In this document: positions 18,869-27,850 of the stretch, piece after piece
Numbering within the stretch: the first letter of the stretch is position 1
How the letters are laid out: every line of letters begins with the position of its first letter
Assembly: GCF_030646845.1 (NCBI RefSeq)
Contig: NZ_JAUSLE010000020.1
Location: forward strand, 1-61,985
Length of the DNA stretch: 61,985 bases
Source: Rhodoferax sp.
Lineage (GTDB): Bacteria > Pseudomonadota > Gammaproteobacteria > Burkholderiales > Burkholderiaceae_C
Direction of reading: 5' to 3'
The notes under the pieces: model-generated
Seen by the model: only the letters and a program-made list of their open reading frames with translations
Databases searched by the model: none
Told to the model about the DNA's origin: nothing
Position numbers and translations under genes: made by a program

Positions 18869-19617
18869 CGCCCCAGCTCCAGTCGGTCGGCAAAGAAGGC
18901 CGGCAAGCCCGCCTGCCGGATGGCCGTGGCAGCAGCCTGATGGTCGTAAGAAACCCGTTGAAAGGCCAGTTGCAATTTGTCAGTGTCAAACAGGGCGTAC
19001 ATGGCCTGCGGATTGCCATCCCGCGGCTGTCCGACCGAGCCGATCGTGGCCAGCCAGTGGCGATGCCTGGGCACTGGCACGGCGACACCGGGCGTCGGCA
19101 TGAACTTCATCAAGCCCGCCCCCGCGCCCCGGTAATACAGACTCTGCATGTGCACATGGCCGCCAAAAACATAACGCACCTCCGGCAAGGTGGCGGCGGC
19201 GTCCAGACTCGCGGTGGCAGCACGCTGGTCATAGACGTAGCGCCAGAGCCCGGGGTCGTCCACGCTGGCGTGCACCAGCAAGATCGTGCGCTGCTGCAGA
19301 GTCAGAGGCAGGCCGTCCAGGAACTGCCGCTGGCTCGCATCGAGTTGCGCGTGGGTCCAGGCGGCGGTGCTTTCCCCCACCGTGTTGACATCCGCCGGCG
19401 GCAGGACGGCCATCGCGTCATGATTGCCCTTGATCAGCAACGCGCCGCCTTCGGCGAGATCCTGCGCCCGCTCGACCACCGCAGCGGGATCGGCACCGTA
19501 ACCGACCAGGTCTCCCAACAAGGCGTACTGCTCGGCGCCCAGCGCACGGGCGTGCGCCAGACAGGCGTCAAATGCCTGAACGTTCGCGTGAATGTCTGAC
19601 AGCAACGCCAGCTTCAT
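18865..19617 (-). CDS. Calcineurin-like metallophosphoesterase
   Basis: 250 residues. The dimetal phosphoesterase motifs appear in order: LLSDIHAN (Asp8, His10), LLGDLVGYGADP, IKGNHDAM, a His in LLVHASVDD and the terminal GGHVHMQ. This places it in the YfcE/PrpE-like class related to PPP-type phosphatases. It is translationally coupled (ATGA overlap) to the downstream kinase-USP fusion, so it could dephosphorylate that kinase or its substrates, or act on a nucleotide or phosphodiester. No signal peptide, so cytosolic. It is divergent from the potassium channel gene. Confidence 0.9.
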   Translation of the reverse strand: MKLALLSDIHANVQAFDACLAHARALGAEQYALLGDLVGYGADPAAVVERAQDLAEGGALLIKGNHDAMAVLPPADVNTVGESTAAWTHAQLDASQRQFLDGLPLTLQQRTILLVHASVDDPGLWRYVYDQRAATASLDAAATLPEVRYVFGGHVHMQSLYYRGAGAGLMKFMPTPGVAVPVPRHRHWLATIGSVGQPRDGNPQAMYALFDTDKLQLAFQRVSYDHQAAATAIRQAGLPAFFADRLELGR

Positions 19618-19747
19618 GGTGCTCCTTGTGTGCGTGACCGGACATCATGCCCTATCGCGCTGACGACAGGTTTGCAGCGTATCAAGCGGACGCTCTTTGA
19701 TGCAAGTCAAGCATCTCCGGCATCAAGGCCATGTACAGTCCCCGAGT

Positions 19748-20155
19748 ATGAAATGGCAACAACGTAAACGATTCATTACCCGACGCGGCCTGATTTACTC
19801 GCTGGTTCTTTGTCTCTTCATCCTGGGCTTGGGCGGCGTTGGCTTCTGGATCCTGGAGCCCACCGCCATCACCCTGAGCGACGGACTGTGGCTGGCCTTC
19901 ACCACGGCAGCCACCGTGGGCTATGGCGACATTGTGCCCAGCACCCACGCGTCGCGCGTGTTCTCGGTGCTCGTCGTGTTGCTTGGCCTGGCGGTGCTCT
20001 CGCTGGTCACAGCCTCGGTTGCTGCCATGTTCGTCGAAGTTGAAGAGCGGCAAATTGAGCGCGACCTGATGCACGAGATTGGCGCGCTGCGCGTTGAGGT
20101 GCGCAGCCTGCATGACGAATTGCGTGAATTCCAGGCCCTGCGCAACGCCCCCTAG
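19748..20155 (+). CDS. Two-TM potassium channel-like protein
   Basis: 135 residues from ATG 19748; alternative in-frame starts exist upstream at 19700 (ATG) and 19697 (TTG). The topology is that of a minimal K+ channel: TM1 at ~15-35 (LIYSLVLCLFILGLGGVGFW), pore helix LWLAFTTAA, selectivity filter TVGYGD (56-61), TM2 (VFSVLVVLLGLAVLSLV), then a short charged coiled-coil tail (VEVEERQIERDLMHEI). No RCK/TrkA-N regulatory domain is attached. It would assemble as a tetramer in the inner membrane. It is divergent from the phosphoesterase-kinase genes, and its stop codon shares the CTAG tetranucleotide with the stop of the opposing DUF2855 gene. Confidence 0.88.
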   Translation: MKWQQRKRFITRRGLIYSLVLCLFILGLGGVGFWILEPTAITLSDGLWLAFTTAATVGYGDIVPSTHASRVFSVLVVLLGLAVLSLVTASVAAMFVEVEERQIERDLMHEIGALRVEVRSLHDELREFQALRNAP

Positions 20156-21288
20156 CGATTGCCCTGGCCTGAGCTCAGCGACAGCATGTGGCCCCGGCGC
20201 GGGTCTCCCCGCCCACCCAGCACCTGACGGTAAGCCTCCTCGACTGCCACGGGCCCCTGATGCTGCTCGACCACCAGCCACGCACCGGCCGGATCACTGA
20301 CTTTCGCGACAAAAGCCTGCCAGGCCTGGACCAGGCGCTGCCCCAGTCCCTCGGCACCCCAGTCCGAATTGCGCTTCTTGATCTGTGCCGGGGCAAAGAA
20401 CAGGGTGGCCCGGGGACCGGGCAGGTCTTTGGCACCCCCGAGCTGGTCGACGTGCGTGCCGCCGATGGAGCTGCTGTACTTCAGGTTCGCAAACCGGCTG
20501 TGAATGGCACGGCGCAGGTCGGCGTTACCGGCAAAGTCGACGTAGAGGCATGCAGCGGCTGCGTCGAGCTGGTCGAGCTGGTCGTAGGTCAGCACGCGGT
20601 GGTAGCACCCCAGGCTTTCGCAAAACCCGACATTCGCCGCTGAGGTCAAACCCACCACGTCAATACCCGCGCGCTGCGCCAGCTGGAACGCGGTGCCATA
20701 CGCAGTTTTGCTGGAGGCACTGGACAACAACATAAGCGCAGGTTGGCCGCCCGCCACGACGGCACCAAAGAAATCGTTGTCGGCGAGAAAGTCATCGATG
20801 AGCCACGAGGTGATGAACAGCGGTCGCAGCAGGGCCTGCGTGTCTTCGGTGTCGGCTGTGTAAAACGGGTCGGCGCTGCAGCGCAAATACTGGTTGTATA
20901 CCGGGTGCAGACTGGCCCGGTGCGCGGCGCCATCCGAGAACCCGGCGGGCGACAGACGCGCTGGTTTTAACACCACACTGCTGGACATAGGGTAATAACC
21001 ATAAAGCTTCTCGCCCACCGCCACACCGGGATGCAGTGACTGCATCACCGTCCCGAAACCCCAGACCGGGATACGTCCCCAATTGCCGTCGTCTGACGGG
21101 CTGGCCGGGAAGAAAGACCAATAGTTCATCGCGTCGCCAAAGGCAGCGTAGGTGATATTGTTGGATGTCAGCGCGAACTTGTCGATGCGCAGGCGGATCT
21201 CGCCGTCGCTCAAGGGCAGGTCCTGTGTCCAGCGAAGTTCGGTGGTGGCGAGCTGGTCTTTTCGAACCAGAAAATCAAGTGTGGTCAT
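20152..21288 (-). CDS. DUF2855 family protein
   Basis: 378 residues. It matches DUF2855 proteins, which resemble medium-chain dehydrogenase/quinone oxidoreductase-like folds without zinc. Recognisable segments are LRIDKFALTSNNITYAAFGD near the N terminus, WGFGTVMQSLHPGVAVGEKLYGYYPMSS, a Rossmann-like stretch LMLLSSASSKTAYGTAFQL and VVGLTSAANVGFCESLGCY. No biochemical function is established that I can name. It is transcribed alone, convergent with the channel gene, with the two stop codons overlapping. Confidence 0.85.
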   Translation of the reverse strand: MTTLDFLVRKDQLATTELRWTQDLPLSDGEIRLRIDKFALTSNNITYAAFGDAMNYWSFFPASPSDDGNWGRIPVWGFGTVMQSLHPGVAVGEKLYGYYPMSSSVVLKPARLSPAGFSDGAAHRASLHPVYNQYLRCSADPFYTADTEDTQALLRPLFITSWLIDDFLADNDFFGAVVAGGQPALMLLSSASSKTAYGTAFQLAQRAGIDVVGLTSAANVGFCESLGCYHRVLTYDQLDQLDAAAACLYVDFAGNADLRRAIHSRFANLKYSSSIGGTHVDQLGGAKDLPGPRATLFFAPAQIKKRNSDWGAEGLGQRLVQAWQAFVAKVSDPAGAWLVVEQHQGPVAVEEAYRQVLGGRGDPRRGHMLSLSSGQGNR

Positions 21289-21375
21289 GGCGCCACCTTA
21301 AACGAAACGACCCGCGCCGACAATCGGGGCGGGCCACCAAGGTGACAGGGTGATTACGCCAGCACCACCTGGAAA

Positions 21376-21804
21376 TTACGCCAGCGTAAGAGTCACTTCA
21401 ATGTTGCCGCGCGTCGCGTTGGAGTAGGGGCAAACTTCGTGTGCCTTGCTGATCAGGGCCTGGGCGACTTCACGGTCCATGCCCGGCAGGTTCACCACCA
21501 TTTGCACCTCAATGCCGAAGCCCGCAGGAATCTGGCCAATGCCCACTGTGGCATTGATGGACGCATCGGCGGGCATGGCGATCTTTTGCGCACCGGCGAC
21601 GAATTTCATGGCTCCAATGAAGCAGGCGCTGTAGCCCGCCGCAAACAGCTGCTCGGGGTTGACGCCACCGCCCGCGCCGCCCATTTCCTTGGGCACCGTG
21701 AGCTTGAGGTCCAGCAATCCATCCGATGTTTTGGTGGTGCCGTCCCGACCGCCGGTGGAAGTGGCGTGGGCTTGGTAGATGACTTTTTCGACTTTGGTGA
21801 CCAT
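21376..21804 (-). CDS. ohr: Organic hydroperoxide resistance protein Ohr
   Basis: 142 residues from ATG 21804, preceded by an AGGA site. The frame is open to 21870, but MVTKVEKVIYQAHATSTGGR is the family start. The thiol peroxidase active site is complete: Arg20, Cys61 in GYSACFIGAMKF and Cys125 in HEVCPYSNATRGN. Ohr reduces lipid and other organic hydroperoxides using lipoylated proteins as reductant. The regulator gene ohrR lies 81 bp upstream on the same strand, with a palindromic operator before it, so induction by organic peroxide is expected. Confidence 0.96.
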   Translation of the reverse strand: MVTKVEKVIYQAHATSTGGRDGTTKTSDGLLDLKLTVPKEMGGAGGGVNPEQLFAAGYSACFIGAMKFVAGAQKIAMPADASINATVGIGQIPAGFGIEVQMVVNLPGMDREVAQALISKAHEVCPYSNATRGNIEVTLTLA

Positions 21805-21885
21805 GGTGGTTCCTGAAAATAATGCTTCTTGAATTGAAGCGGTTGAGAAGAGAACGGTTGAGGGGATCAAGAGATCCGTGCGGCT

Positions 21886-22341
21886 TCAGACAGCCAAGTG
21901 GCGGCGCAGGGCCTGAACCTTTTGGGTGAGTGCCATCAGGTCAGGGATAGGACAGTGGGTGGCGCTGACCACGCAGCCCGGCACCCTGGCGGCCCGCGCC
22001 TTGAGCTTGCGGCCCACGGCGGTCAGGGATATATGCACCCGACGCTCGTCCTGCTTCGATCGGGTGCGTGCCAGCAGATCGGCCGCCTCCATGCGCTTGA
22101 GCAACGGCGTCAGCGTGCCGGAGTCCAGAAACAGGCGCTCGCCGAGTTCCGACACGGACACATCATCCTGCTCCCACAGCACCAGCATCACCAGGTACTG
22201 CGGGTAGGTGAGCCCCAGGGCTTCGAGCAGCGGCTTGTAGAGCTTGGTCATGGCCAGCGACGTGGAATACAGCGCAAAACACAACTGGTTGTCCAGCAGC
22301 AGGGCGGGATTGGGTTGGGAGGCTGGGTTTGGCGTTGACAT
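21886..22341 (-). CDS. ohrR: OhrR, MarR-family organic peroxide sensor-repressor
   Basis: 151 residues. The peroxide-reactive cysteine is Cys21 in [20 protein letters not shown], followed by the conserved Tyr residues (Tyr25, Tyr35) and a winged helix domain with [20 protein letters not shown] and the wing [12 protein letters not shown]. Two further cysteines (123 and 130) near the C terminus put it in the two-cysteine class typified by Xanthomonas OhrR, in which a disulfide relieves DNA binding. It is upstream of ohr in the same orientation, and its own promoter region holds the operator at 22356-22387, indicating autoregulation. Confidence 0.95.
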   Translation of the reverse strand: MSTPNPASQPNPALLLDNQLCFALYSTSLAMTKLYKPLLEALGLTYPQYLVMLVLWEQDDVSVSELGERLFLDSGTLTPLLKRMEAADLLARTRSKQDERRVHISLTAVGRKLKARAARVPGCVVSATHCPIPDLMALTQKVQALRRHLAV

Positions 22342-22355
22342 GGCGTTAATGTATC

Positions 22356-22387
22356 ACGCAATTAAATTGCGTGCAATTTAATTGCGT
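22356..22387. promoter_or_regulatory. OhrR operator: 32-bp near-perfect palindrome
   Basis: Two AT-rich half-units, CGCAATTAAATTGCG (22357-22371) and TGCAATTTAATTGCG (22372-22386), are each nearly self-complementary. Together, 22356-22387 form an inverted repeat interrupted only at the centre. The CAATT/AATTG arms match the usual OhrR site. It lies 15-46 bases upstream of the ohrR start, over the likely promoter. Confidence 0.8.
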
Positions 22388-22428
22388 AAACCAGAAGATG
22401 CCGGCCACTGATTCGAGCTTGAAAAAAG

Positions 22429-23238
22429 TCAGCGCCCCGTAAACCGGGCGGCGCGCTTCTCGAGAAACGAGTTCACCCCCTCAGCCGCGTCGTCGCTGTT
22501 CGACAGCCTTTGCTGTACATCGATGAAGTCATGCATCGCCACCAGCGGGCCATGCTCGATGGCTTTGAGCACATTCAGCCGTGTCGCCACGACGGCCAGC
22601 GGCGCCTGCGCGGCAATCAGGTCCGCCAGGCGCAGCGCTTCGGCCAACTCGTCACCGGCGGGCACCACCTTCTGCACGAAGTTCAGACGCAGCGCCTCGG
22701 CGCTGCCAAACTCATCGCCGGTCAACAGGTGCAGCATGGCATTGCCCTGCCCTGCCCGCTCGGCCATGCGCAGCGTGGCGCCACCGGTGGCCATGATGCC
22801 GCGCTTTACCTCCAGCTGGGAAAACCGGCAGTCGTCGGCCGCGACCACGATATCGGCGGCCAGCATCAACTCGATGCCCAGTGTGTAGGTGATTCCCTTG
22901 ACCGCCGCCACCATGGGCTTGGTACGGCGCCGATAGCCCGGCAAACCCAGATTGAGCGGGTCCACCAGGCCCAGCGGAATGGCCTTTTCGCCGCGGCGCA
23001 TCAGGGGCGCAATGGTGGGCAGATCCAGCCCCGCCGTGAAGTGCGCGCCAAAAGCGTGAAGCACGCCGACGCGCAGTTCGGGGTCGTCGTCCAGTCGGGT
23101 ATAGGCCTCGCCGAGTTCACGGAACATGGCGGGCGTAAAGCCATTGAGTTTGGCCGGGCGATTCATGCCGATCAGCAGCACATGGCCGCGCCGCTCGCAG
23201 GTGATACAACCTTCAAAAGGAACCGGAGTGTCATTCAT
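22429..23238 (-). CDS. Enoyl-CoA hydratase/isomerase (crotonase) family protein
   Basis: 269 residues with the crotonase fold. Oxyanion-hole segments are HFTAGLDL and VKGITYTLGIELMLAADIVVA. Both residues at the positions of the classical hydratase glutamates appear retained (Glu in LGIELML and Glu in FSQLEVKRGI). The loop reads GIMATGGATLRMAERAG instead of the more usual P-x-x-G-G pattern. Hydration of an enoyl-CoA is plausible, but the family also includes isomerases and hydrolases. It is divergent from the GMC oxidoreductase gene (166 bp between starts). Confidence 0.88.
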   Translation of the reverse strand: MNDTPVPFEGCITCERRGHVLLIGMNRPAKLNGFTPAMFRELGEAYTRLDDDPELRVGVLHAFGAHFTAGLDLPTIAPLMRRGEKAIPLGLVDPLNLGLPGYRRRTKPMVAAVKGITYTLGIELMLAADIVVAADDCRFSQLEVKRGIMATGGATLRMAERAGQGNAMLHLLTGDEFGSAEALRLNFVQKVVPAGDELAEALRLADLIAAQAPLAVVATRLNVLKAIEHGPLVAMHDFIDVQQRLSNSDDAAEGVNSFLEKRAARFTGR

Positions 23239-23404
23239 GTTTGTCTTTCCTCAATGCGTACCGAGTTGGAAATCGTATCGTGATCTGCCGTCGTTCGTTC
23301 GTGCGTCGCCCCGGTGACAACCCTGTACATGCCTTCCCGGGTTTGCGGTAGCGTACATTTCCGACACACCGCCAGACGATCACCAAAGTGCCCTGGAGAC
23401 ACAC

Positions 23405-24997
23405 ATGTTTGACTACATCATCATCGGCGCAGGCTCGGCCGGCTGCGTGCTGGCCGCCCGGCTGAGCGAGAACCCTGACGTCACGGTGGCGCTGCTGGAA
23501 GCTGGCCCCGCCGACAGCAGCGTGCTGATTCACTGCCCGGCGGGGCTGGCCCTGATCGCCAAGAATGGCCAGGCCAACTGGAAATTTGACACCGTGCCGC
23601 AACCGGGCCTCAATGGCCGTCAGGGCTACCAACCCCGCGGCAAGGTGCTGGGTGGCTCCAGTTCGGTGAACGCCATGATCTACGCCCGCGGGCACCGCGC
23701 TGACTACGACCACTGGGCGGCCGAAGGCAACCCCGGCTGGGGGTATGAAGATGTGCTGCCCTACTTCAAACGCGCCGAGCACAACGAGCGCGGTGCCGAC
23801 GCCTTTCACGGCACCGGCGGCCCACTCAATGTGATGGATTTGCGCAGCCCCAACCGCTTTGGCCCGGTGTTTGTGGAGGCCGGGCAACGGGCCGGCTTTG
23901 CCCGCAACCCCGACTTCAACGGCGCGGACCAGGAAGGGGTGGGCATGTTCCAGGTGACGCACAAAAATGGCGAACGCTTCAGCGCAGCCAAGGCCTACCT
24001 GACGCCCAACCGCTCCCGCCCCAATCTGCGCGTGTTCACCGGTGCCCACACCACCCGCATCCTGCTGGAGCGCAAGCGCGCGGTGGGGGTGGAATTCCAT
24101 CACGAGGGCGAGGTGAAGCAGCTCAAAGCCAAACGAGAGGTCCTGCTGTGCGCGGGCGCCTTGCAGTCACCCCAGATCCTCATGCTGTCCGGCATTGGTC
24201 CGCATGACCACCTGCTGAAAAACGGCATTGCCACCCTGCACGACCTGCCCGGCGTGGGGCAAAACCTGCACGACCACGTCGATGTGGTGCTGGTGGCAGA
24301 GGCCCCGCAGGCGAAAGATTTGTTTGGCCTGTCACTGCCCGGCATGGTGCGCGCCATCAAGGGCATTTTCGAATGGCGCAAGTTGCGCAGCGGCATGCTC
24401 ACCACCAATTTTGCCGAAGCGGGCGGCTTCATCAAGAGCCAGGCCAGCGAGCCCATCCCGGACCTGCAACTGCACTTTGTCATCGGCATGCTGGTCAACC
24501 ACGGCCGCACCACCACCTTTGGCCACGGTTACTCCTGCCACGTGTGCCTGCTGCGCCCACGCAGCCGCGGCAGCGTCAGGCTGGACAGCAAGGACCCGCT
24601 GGCACCACCATTGATCGACCCCAATTTTCTGGGTGTGCGGGACGACATGGACCGCCTGATGCGCGGCTTCAAGCTGATGCGCCACATTCTGTCGCAGCCC
24701 GCACTGGCGACCATTCACGGCAAGGAACTGCCCGCCTCAGCAGCCGCGCAGAGCGACGCCCAGATCGAGCACTTCATCCGCGACCACGCCGACACCATCT
24801 ACCACCCGGTCGGCAGTTGCCGCATGGGCAATGGCCCGCTGGACGTGGTGGATGCGCGCTTGTGTGTGCGCGGCATCGACGCCCTGCGCGTGGTGGACGC
24901 GTCCATCATGCCGCGTATCGTGGGCGGCAACACCAATGCGCCCGTGATCATGATTGCCGAGAAGGCGGCGGACATGATCAAGGCGGCGCAATACTGA
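23405..24997 (+). CDS. GMC family FAD-dependent oxidoreductase (alcohol/choline dehydrogenase-like)
   Basis: 530 residues. The FAD-binding motif is at the very N terminus ([20 protein letters not shown]). GMC signature 1 is [18 protein letters not shown] and signature 2 is [15 protein letters not shown]. The active-site His lies in [10 protein letters not shown], and the end is [19 protein letters not shown]. There is no signal peptide. Members oxidise primary alcohols, such as choline, polyethylene glycol or long-chain alcohols, to aldehydes; the substrate is not readable here. A GGAGA site precedes ATG 23405. A short fragment of a related gene survives about 2.9 kb downstream (27850-27921). 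Confidence 0.94.
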   Translation: MFDYIIIGAGSAGCVLAARLSENPDVTVALLEAGPADSSVLIHCPAGLALIAKNGQANWKFDTVPQPGLNGRQGYQPRGKVLGGSSSVNAMIYARGHRADYDHWAAEGNPGWGYEDVLPYFKRAEHNERGADAFHGTGGPLNVMDLRSPNRFGPVFVEAGQRAGFARNPDFNGADQEGVGMFQVTHKNGERFSAAKAYLTPNRSRPNLRVFTGAHTTRILLERKRAVGVEFHHEGEVKQLKAKREVLLCAGALQSPQILMLSGIGPHDHLLKNGIATLHDLPGVGQNLHDHVDVVLVAEAPQAKDLFGLSLPGMVRAIKGIFEWRKLRSGMLTTNFAEAGGFIKSQASEPIPDLQLHFVIGMLVNHGRTTTFGHGYSCHVCLLRPRSRGSVRLDSKDPLAPPLIDPNFLGVRDDMDRLMRGFKLMRHILSQPALATIHGKELPASAAAQSDAQIEHFIRDHADTIYHPVGSCRMGNGPLDVVDARLCVRGIDALRVVDASIMPRIVGGNTNAPVIMIAEKAADMIKAAQY

Positions 24998-25216
24998 GCC
25001 GTTTGAATCTGCAACAGAGCAAAAACGTGGGCAGTCATTGGCTCCCTGAGCGCGTGCCTTTGCTGTTTAAGATATTTTTAGGAAAACGGTAAGCAATTCT
25101 TAGCAGCGGCGCGGGTGGCATTTTTTTAGACTTCTTTTCAGGTTGACGGCACATGGGGTGTCGTCCGCCTCGAAACCACCGCCGGGCCTGCACCAGGCCG
25201 GGAAAAGAAGGAAACC

Positions 25217-25957
25217 ATGAAAATTGACCCTAAAGAAATGACTGAACTGATGGCTGCGCAGGCCACTCCACGCCTGGATATCTATGTGGGTATTCACAAG
25301 GCGCTGCGGGCCTGCATGGCCGATGCACTGCTGAGCGCGGGGCGAATGGACCCCGACGATGAAAATGACGTCGCCCAGGTTAGCCAGCGTGTACTCGCAC
25401 TGCTGGACTTTTGCGCAGCACACCTGCAGCACGAAAACGAGTTCATTCACACCGCCATCGAGGCCCGCGCTCCAGGCGGCAGTGCAGCTGTGACACATGA
25501 ACACCAGGAACACGAGCAGACCATCACCGAACTCAGGGAGATGGTGGCAGAGCTGAACGGTCGACCCGGGACGGCACGCGCGTCTGCCGCGTTGGATCTT
25601 TACCGGCGGCTGGCTCTGTTCGTCGCCCATAACTTCCAGCACATGCACACGGAGGAGACCGCCCTCAGCGCCGTTCTCTGGTCACGCTACACCGATGCCG
25701 AACTGGAAAGCATCCACCAGGCGCTGGTCAGCTCAATTCCACCGGACGAGCTGATGCGCGAAGTGAGGTGGATCGTGCCCTTCATGAACCCGGCCGAGCG
25801 CACCGCAATGCTCTCCGACATGCAACGCCATGCGCCGGCGCCGGCTTTTGCCGCCGTCATCGACATGGTTCGACCGCACCTCAAAGACCCCGAGTGGCTC
25901 AAGCTGGCTCGCAGCCTGGCTTTGCCGCCGGTGCCGGGACTGGTTGGCTACCAGTAA
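25217..25957 (+). CDS. Hemerythrin-like (HHE) domain protein
   Basis: 246 residues. A four-helix hemerythrin-type domain covers ~20-160 with candidate diiron ligands in IHKALRACM, HLQHENEFIH, HEHQEHEQ and HNFQHMHTEETAL. The C-terminal ~80 residues form an extra helical region (IVPFMNPAERTAMLSDM). AAGGAAA precedes ATG 25217. Proteins of this type bind O2 or NO or store or sense iron. It converges with two FMN split-barrel genes, one carrying a GAF domain, so a role in oxygen or NO physiology is plausible but not shown. Confidence 0.86.
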   Translation: MKIDPKEMTELMAAQATPRLDIYVGIHKALRACMADALLSAGRMDPDDENDVAQVSQRVLALLDFCAAHLQHENEFIHTAIEARAPGGSAAVTHEHQEHEQTITELREMVAELNGRPGTARASAALDLYRRLALFVAHNFQHMHTEETALSAVLWSRYTDAELESIHQALVSSIPPDELMREVRWIVPFMNPAERTAMLSDMQRHAPAPAFAAVIDMVRPHLKDPEWLKLARSLALPPVPGLVGYQ

Positions 25958-25961
25958 AGCC

Positions 25962-27308
25962 TCAGGCGGGAATTTCAGCCAACTGCACCGGGCGATTCAC
26001 CGACAGCCGAAAACGCCCCCGGCCGGTCTTTTCGATCCGGATGTGCAGACTGTGCTCAACCAGGCGGCGCTGCAGCAAAAGCAGGCGCGCCTCCAGGTTG
26101 TCCGTGACATCAGGCAGGTGAATGGAAGGATCCAGCCGCAACTCTCGATTGGAAAACTCGGTGCGGCCGTGCTGAGCGTAGTCAGTCAGCAACTTCCAGA
26201 AGATCGCGCCAGCCACACCCTTCACCAGATACGTGTCGTTGATGAAGACGCTGTCGTTGGCGTTGTAGCGGCGCAGCTGCAGAGGGATGCCGGGTGCGGA
26301 CACTGCCGATGGCCCGACCGCCAGGGCGACCTCGGCCACGTCGCTCGTCGCCTGCAGCAAATCAATGGCCGCACCCAGATGGCCAGCCACGGCGACCAGC
26401 ACGTCTTCGTCTTCAAAGCTGAACTGCAGGTCGTCAGGGCTTTCGACAAACAGGACCCCCAGCAAACGCCCGGCCGACATGATGGGGACGGCAAGCTGGC
26501 TGTGCGGCTCGCTCAGACCGGGGTAAGGAATGTCCACATCCAGCGGGAGTCCGGGGCTGTCGGCCCGCAGGCTGCTGCGCACCGCCCGGCTGTAGAGGTA
26601 GGCGCTGGTCACATGCATGATGCGCACCGGTGTGCGCTCGCGCGCCGCCACGCCAATCACACCGTCGCCCATGTCGATCTCCGAACCCACTCCCGACGTG
26701 GCATACCCGCAACTGGCCACGGTGTACAGGCGCTGGGTGACGGGGTCGAGCATCAGCACCATGGCATGACGCACCGCCATGAAATCAGTCAGTGTGGCCA
26801 GCGCCGCATTCAACAATTCGTCCAGGGCCGTGCAGTTCGACAACCGCTCGCTGCAGCGACGCACGACGCCGAGCATGCCGCAGCGCGCTGGCGGCGCGGG
26901 CAGCGGCTCACCTTCCAGGGCTTCAATGGCCTCCACTTCGTAGACGTCGGAGCCCCGCAACCGAAACACACTGGCCATCCCACTGTGCGACGCAATGCCC
27001 GCCAGTTGCGCCTTCATGCCTTCAAATAGCGGGCCCTCAGTTTCGGTACGCAGGTAACGGATACCGAGCCGGAAAAACTCCGCCGTGACCGGGTGCAGCA
27101 CCAGCACGCTGGCATACGGGTTGGCCAGTATGTTCTGGCGCGTCTTGTTGAAGAACTGGAAGGACAGGGCCACGTGACGCTCATCCACGTAATACACCTG
27201 AGAAATATAGGCCACATTGGGCGTGCCATCGGCGGCGCAGGTGGCCATCATTGCCGGAATGGCCCCTTCCAGACAGGGCCGGATGGCGCCCAGCGCCGGG
27301 CCGCTCAT
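25962..27308 (-). CDS. FMN split-barrel / GAF / winged-helix-like multidomain protein
   Basis: 448 residues. ~10-140 resembles a pyridoxamine 5'-phosphate oxidase-type FMN-binding split barrel (MMATCAADGTPNVAYISQVY, FFNKTRQNILANPYASVLV). ~160-320 is a GAF domain (VRHAMVLMLDPVTQRLYTV, GDGVIGVAARERTPVRI, QLAVPIMSAGRLLGVLFVES). The last ~100 residues (YLVKGVAGAIFWKLLTDY, REFSNREL-like FSNRELRLDPSI, LLLLQRRLVEHSLHIRIEKT) look like a winged-helix region as in some response regulators. It could be a flavin-dependent sensor-regulator. It overlaps the upstream PNPOx-like gene by four bases (ATGA). Confidence 0.82.
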   Translation of the reverse strand: MSGPALGAIRPCLEGAIPAMMATCAADGTPNVAYISQVYYVDERHVALSFQFFNKTRQNILANPYASVLVLHPVTAEFFRLGIRYLRTETEGPLFEGMKAQLAGIASHSGMASVFRLRGSDVYEVEAIEALEGEPLPAPPARCGMLGVVRRCSERLSNCTALDELLNAALATLTDFMAVRHAMVLMLDPVTQRLYTVASCGYATSGVGSEIDMGDGVIGVAARERTPVRIMHVTSAYLYSRAVRSSLRADSPGLPLDVDIPYPGLSEPHSQLAVPIMSAGRLLGVLFVESPDDLQFSFEDEDVLVAVAGHLGAAIDLLQATSDVAEVALAVGPSAVSAPGIPLQLRRYNANDSVFINDTYLVKGVAGAIFWKLLTDYAQHGRTEFSNRELRLDPSIHLPDVTDNLEARLLLLQRRLVEHSLHIRIEKTGRGRFRLSVNRPVQLAEIPA

Positions 27309-27814
27309 TCAGCACTCCCGGTGGCAGCCGCAGACAGGGAAGCACCGGCCCTGGGGCCTGGCGTCTGGTCAAACGCCTGTGCAGGCTCGAAGCTGATGGC
27401 CACAAGGTCATCGAGCTGGCAGGCCAGCATGGCCCGCGTGAAAGCGTGGCCAAAGCCCACCTCGCTGATCTTCTCCTGCATCGCGGCCAGGTAACGTTGC
27501 AGCAGCGGCTGGTCCGATGGCAACGCACTGCGGGTGAGCACGCTGGCGGCCTTGACCTGCACGGTGCGGTGGCTGGATGGCTCGCTGAACACCACGGCAA
27601 TGCGCCCGTTGGCGGCCACGTCCTGCAGCAGCTGGCGGGACTGCCGGCGCGACAGGTACACCGTGATCGACCGGCCGTCTGGCGTGATGGTGCTGCCGAC
27701 CGCCCGCATGATGCTGGGGCGCAGCGCGGCATCGCATGAGCTGACGATAGCGGACACGCCCCCATCCACCAAGGCAATCAGGTCCGGCGACAGCAGGGAA
27801 GACGGCGGGCTCAT
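27305..27814 (-). CDS. Pyridoxamine 5'-phosphate oxidase-like FMN-binding protein
   Basis: 169 residues, a single split-barrel domain: GGVSAIVSSCDAALRPSIM, VYLSRRQSRQLLQDVAANG and VVFSEPSSHRTVQVKAASV. It resembles general stress or heme/F420-family PNPOx-like proteins rather than PdxH. Its end overlaps the start of the split-barrel/GAF gene by four bases, so the two are one translationally coupled unit. The two split barrels are distinct in sequence and may form a heteromeric or sequential pair. Substrate unknown. Confidence 0.8.
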   Translation of the reverse strand: MSPPSSLLSPDLIALVDGGVSAIVSSCDAALRPSIMRAVGSTITPDGRSITVYLSRRQSRQLLQDVAANGRIAVVFSEPSSHRTVQVKAASVLTRSALPSDQPLLQRYLAAMQEKISEVGFGHAFTRAMLACQLDDLVAISFEPAQAFDQTPGPRAGASLSAAATGSAE

Positions 27815-27822
27815 AAGGGCGA

Positions 27823-27850
27823 AGTATAAAAGCAGCCACCCAGTCGTGAA
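27823..27850 (-). promoter_or_regulatory. Possible promoter for the PNPOx-GAF pair
   Basis: On the minus strand, TATACT (27828-27823) lies 16 bases after TTCACG (27850-27845), an imperfect sigma-70 pair. The expected start of transcription would fall almost at the ATG at 27814, giving a very short or absent leader. The -35-like box lies at the edge of the GMC gene remnant. Sequence match only. Confidence 0.3.
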
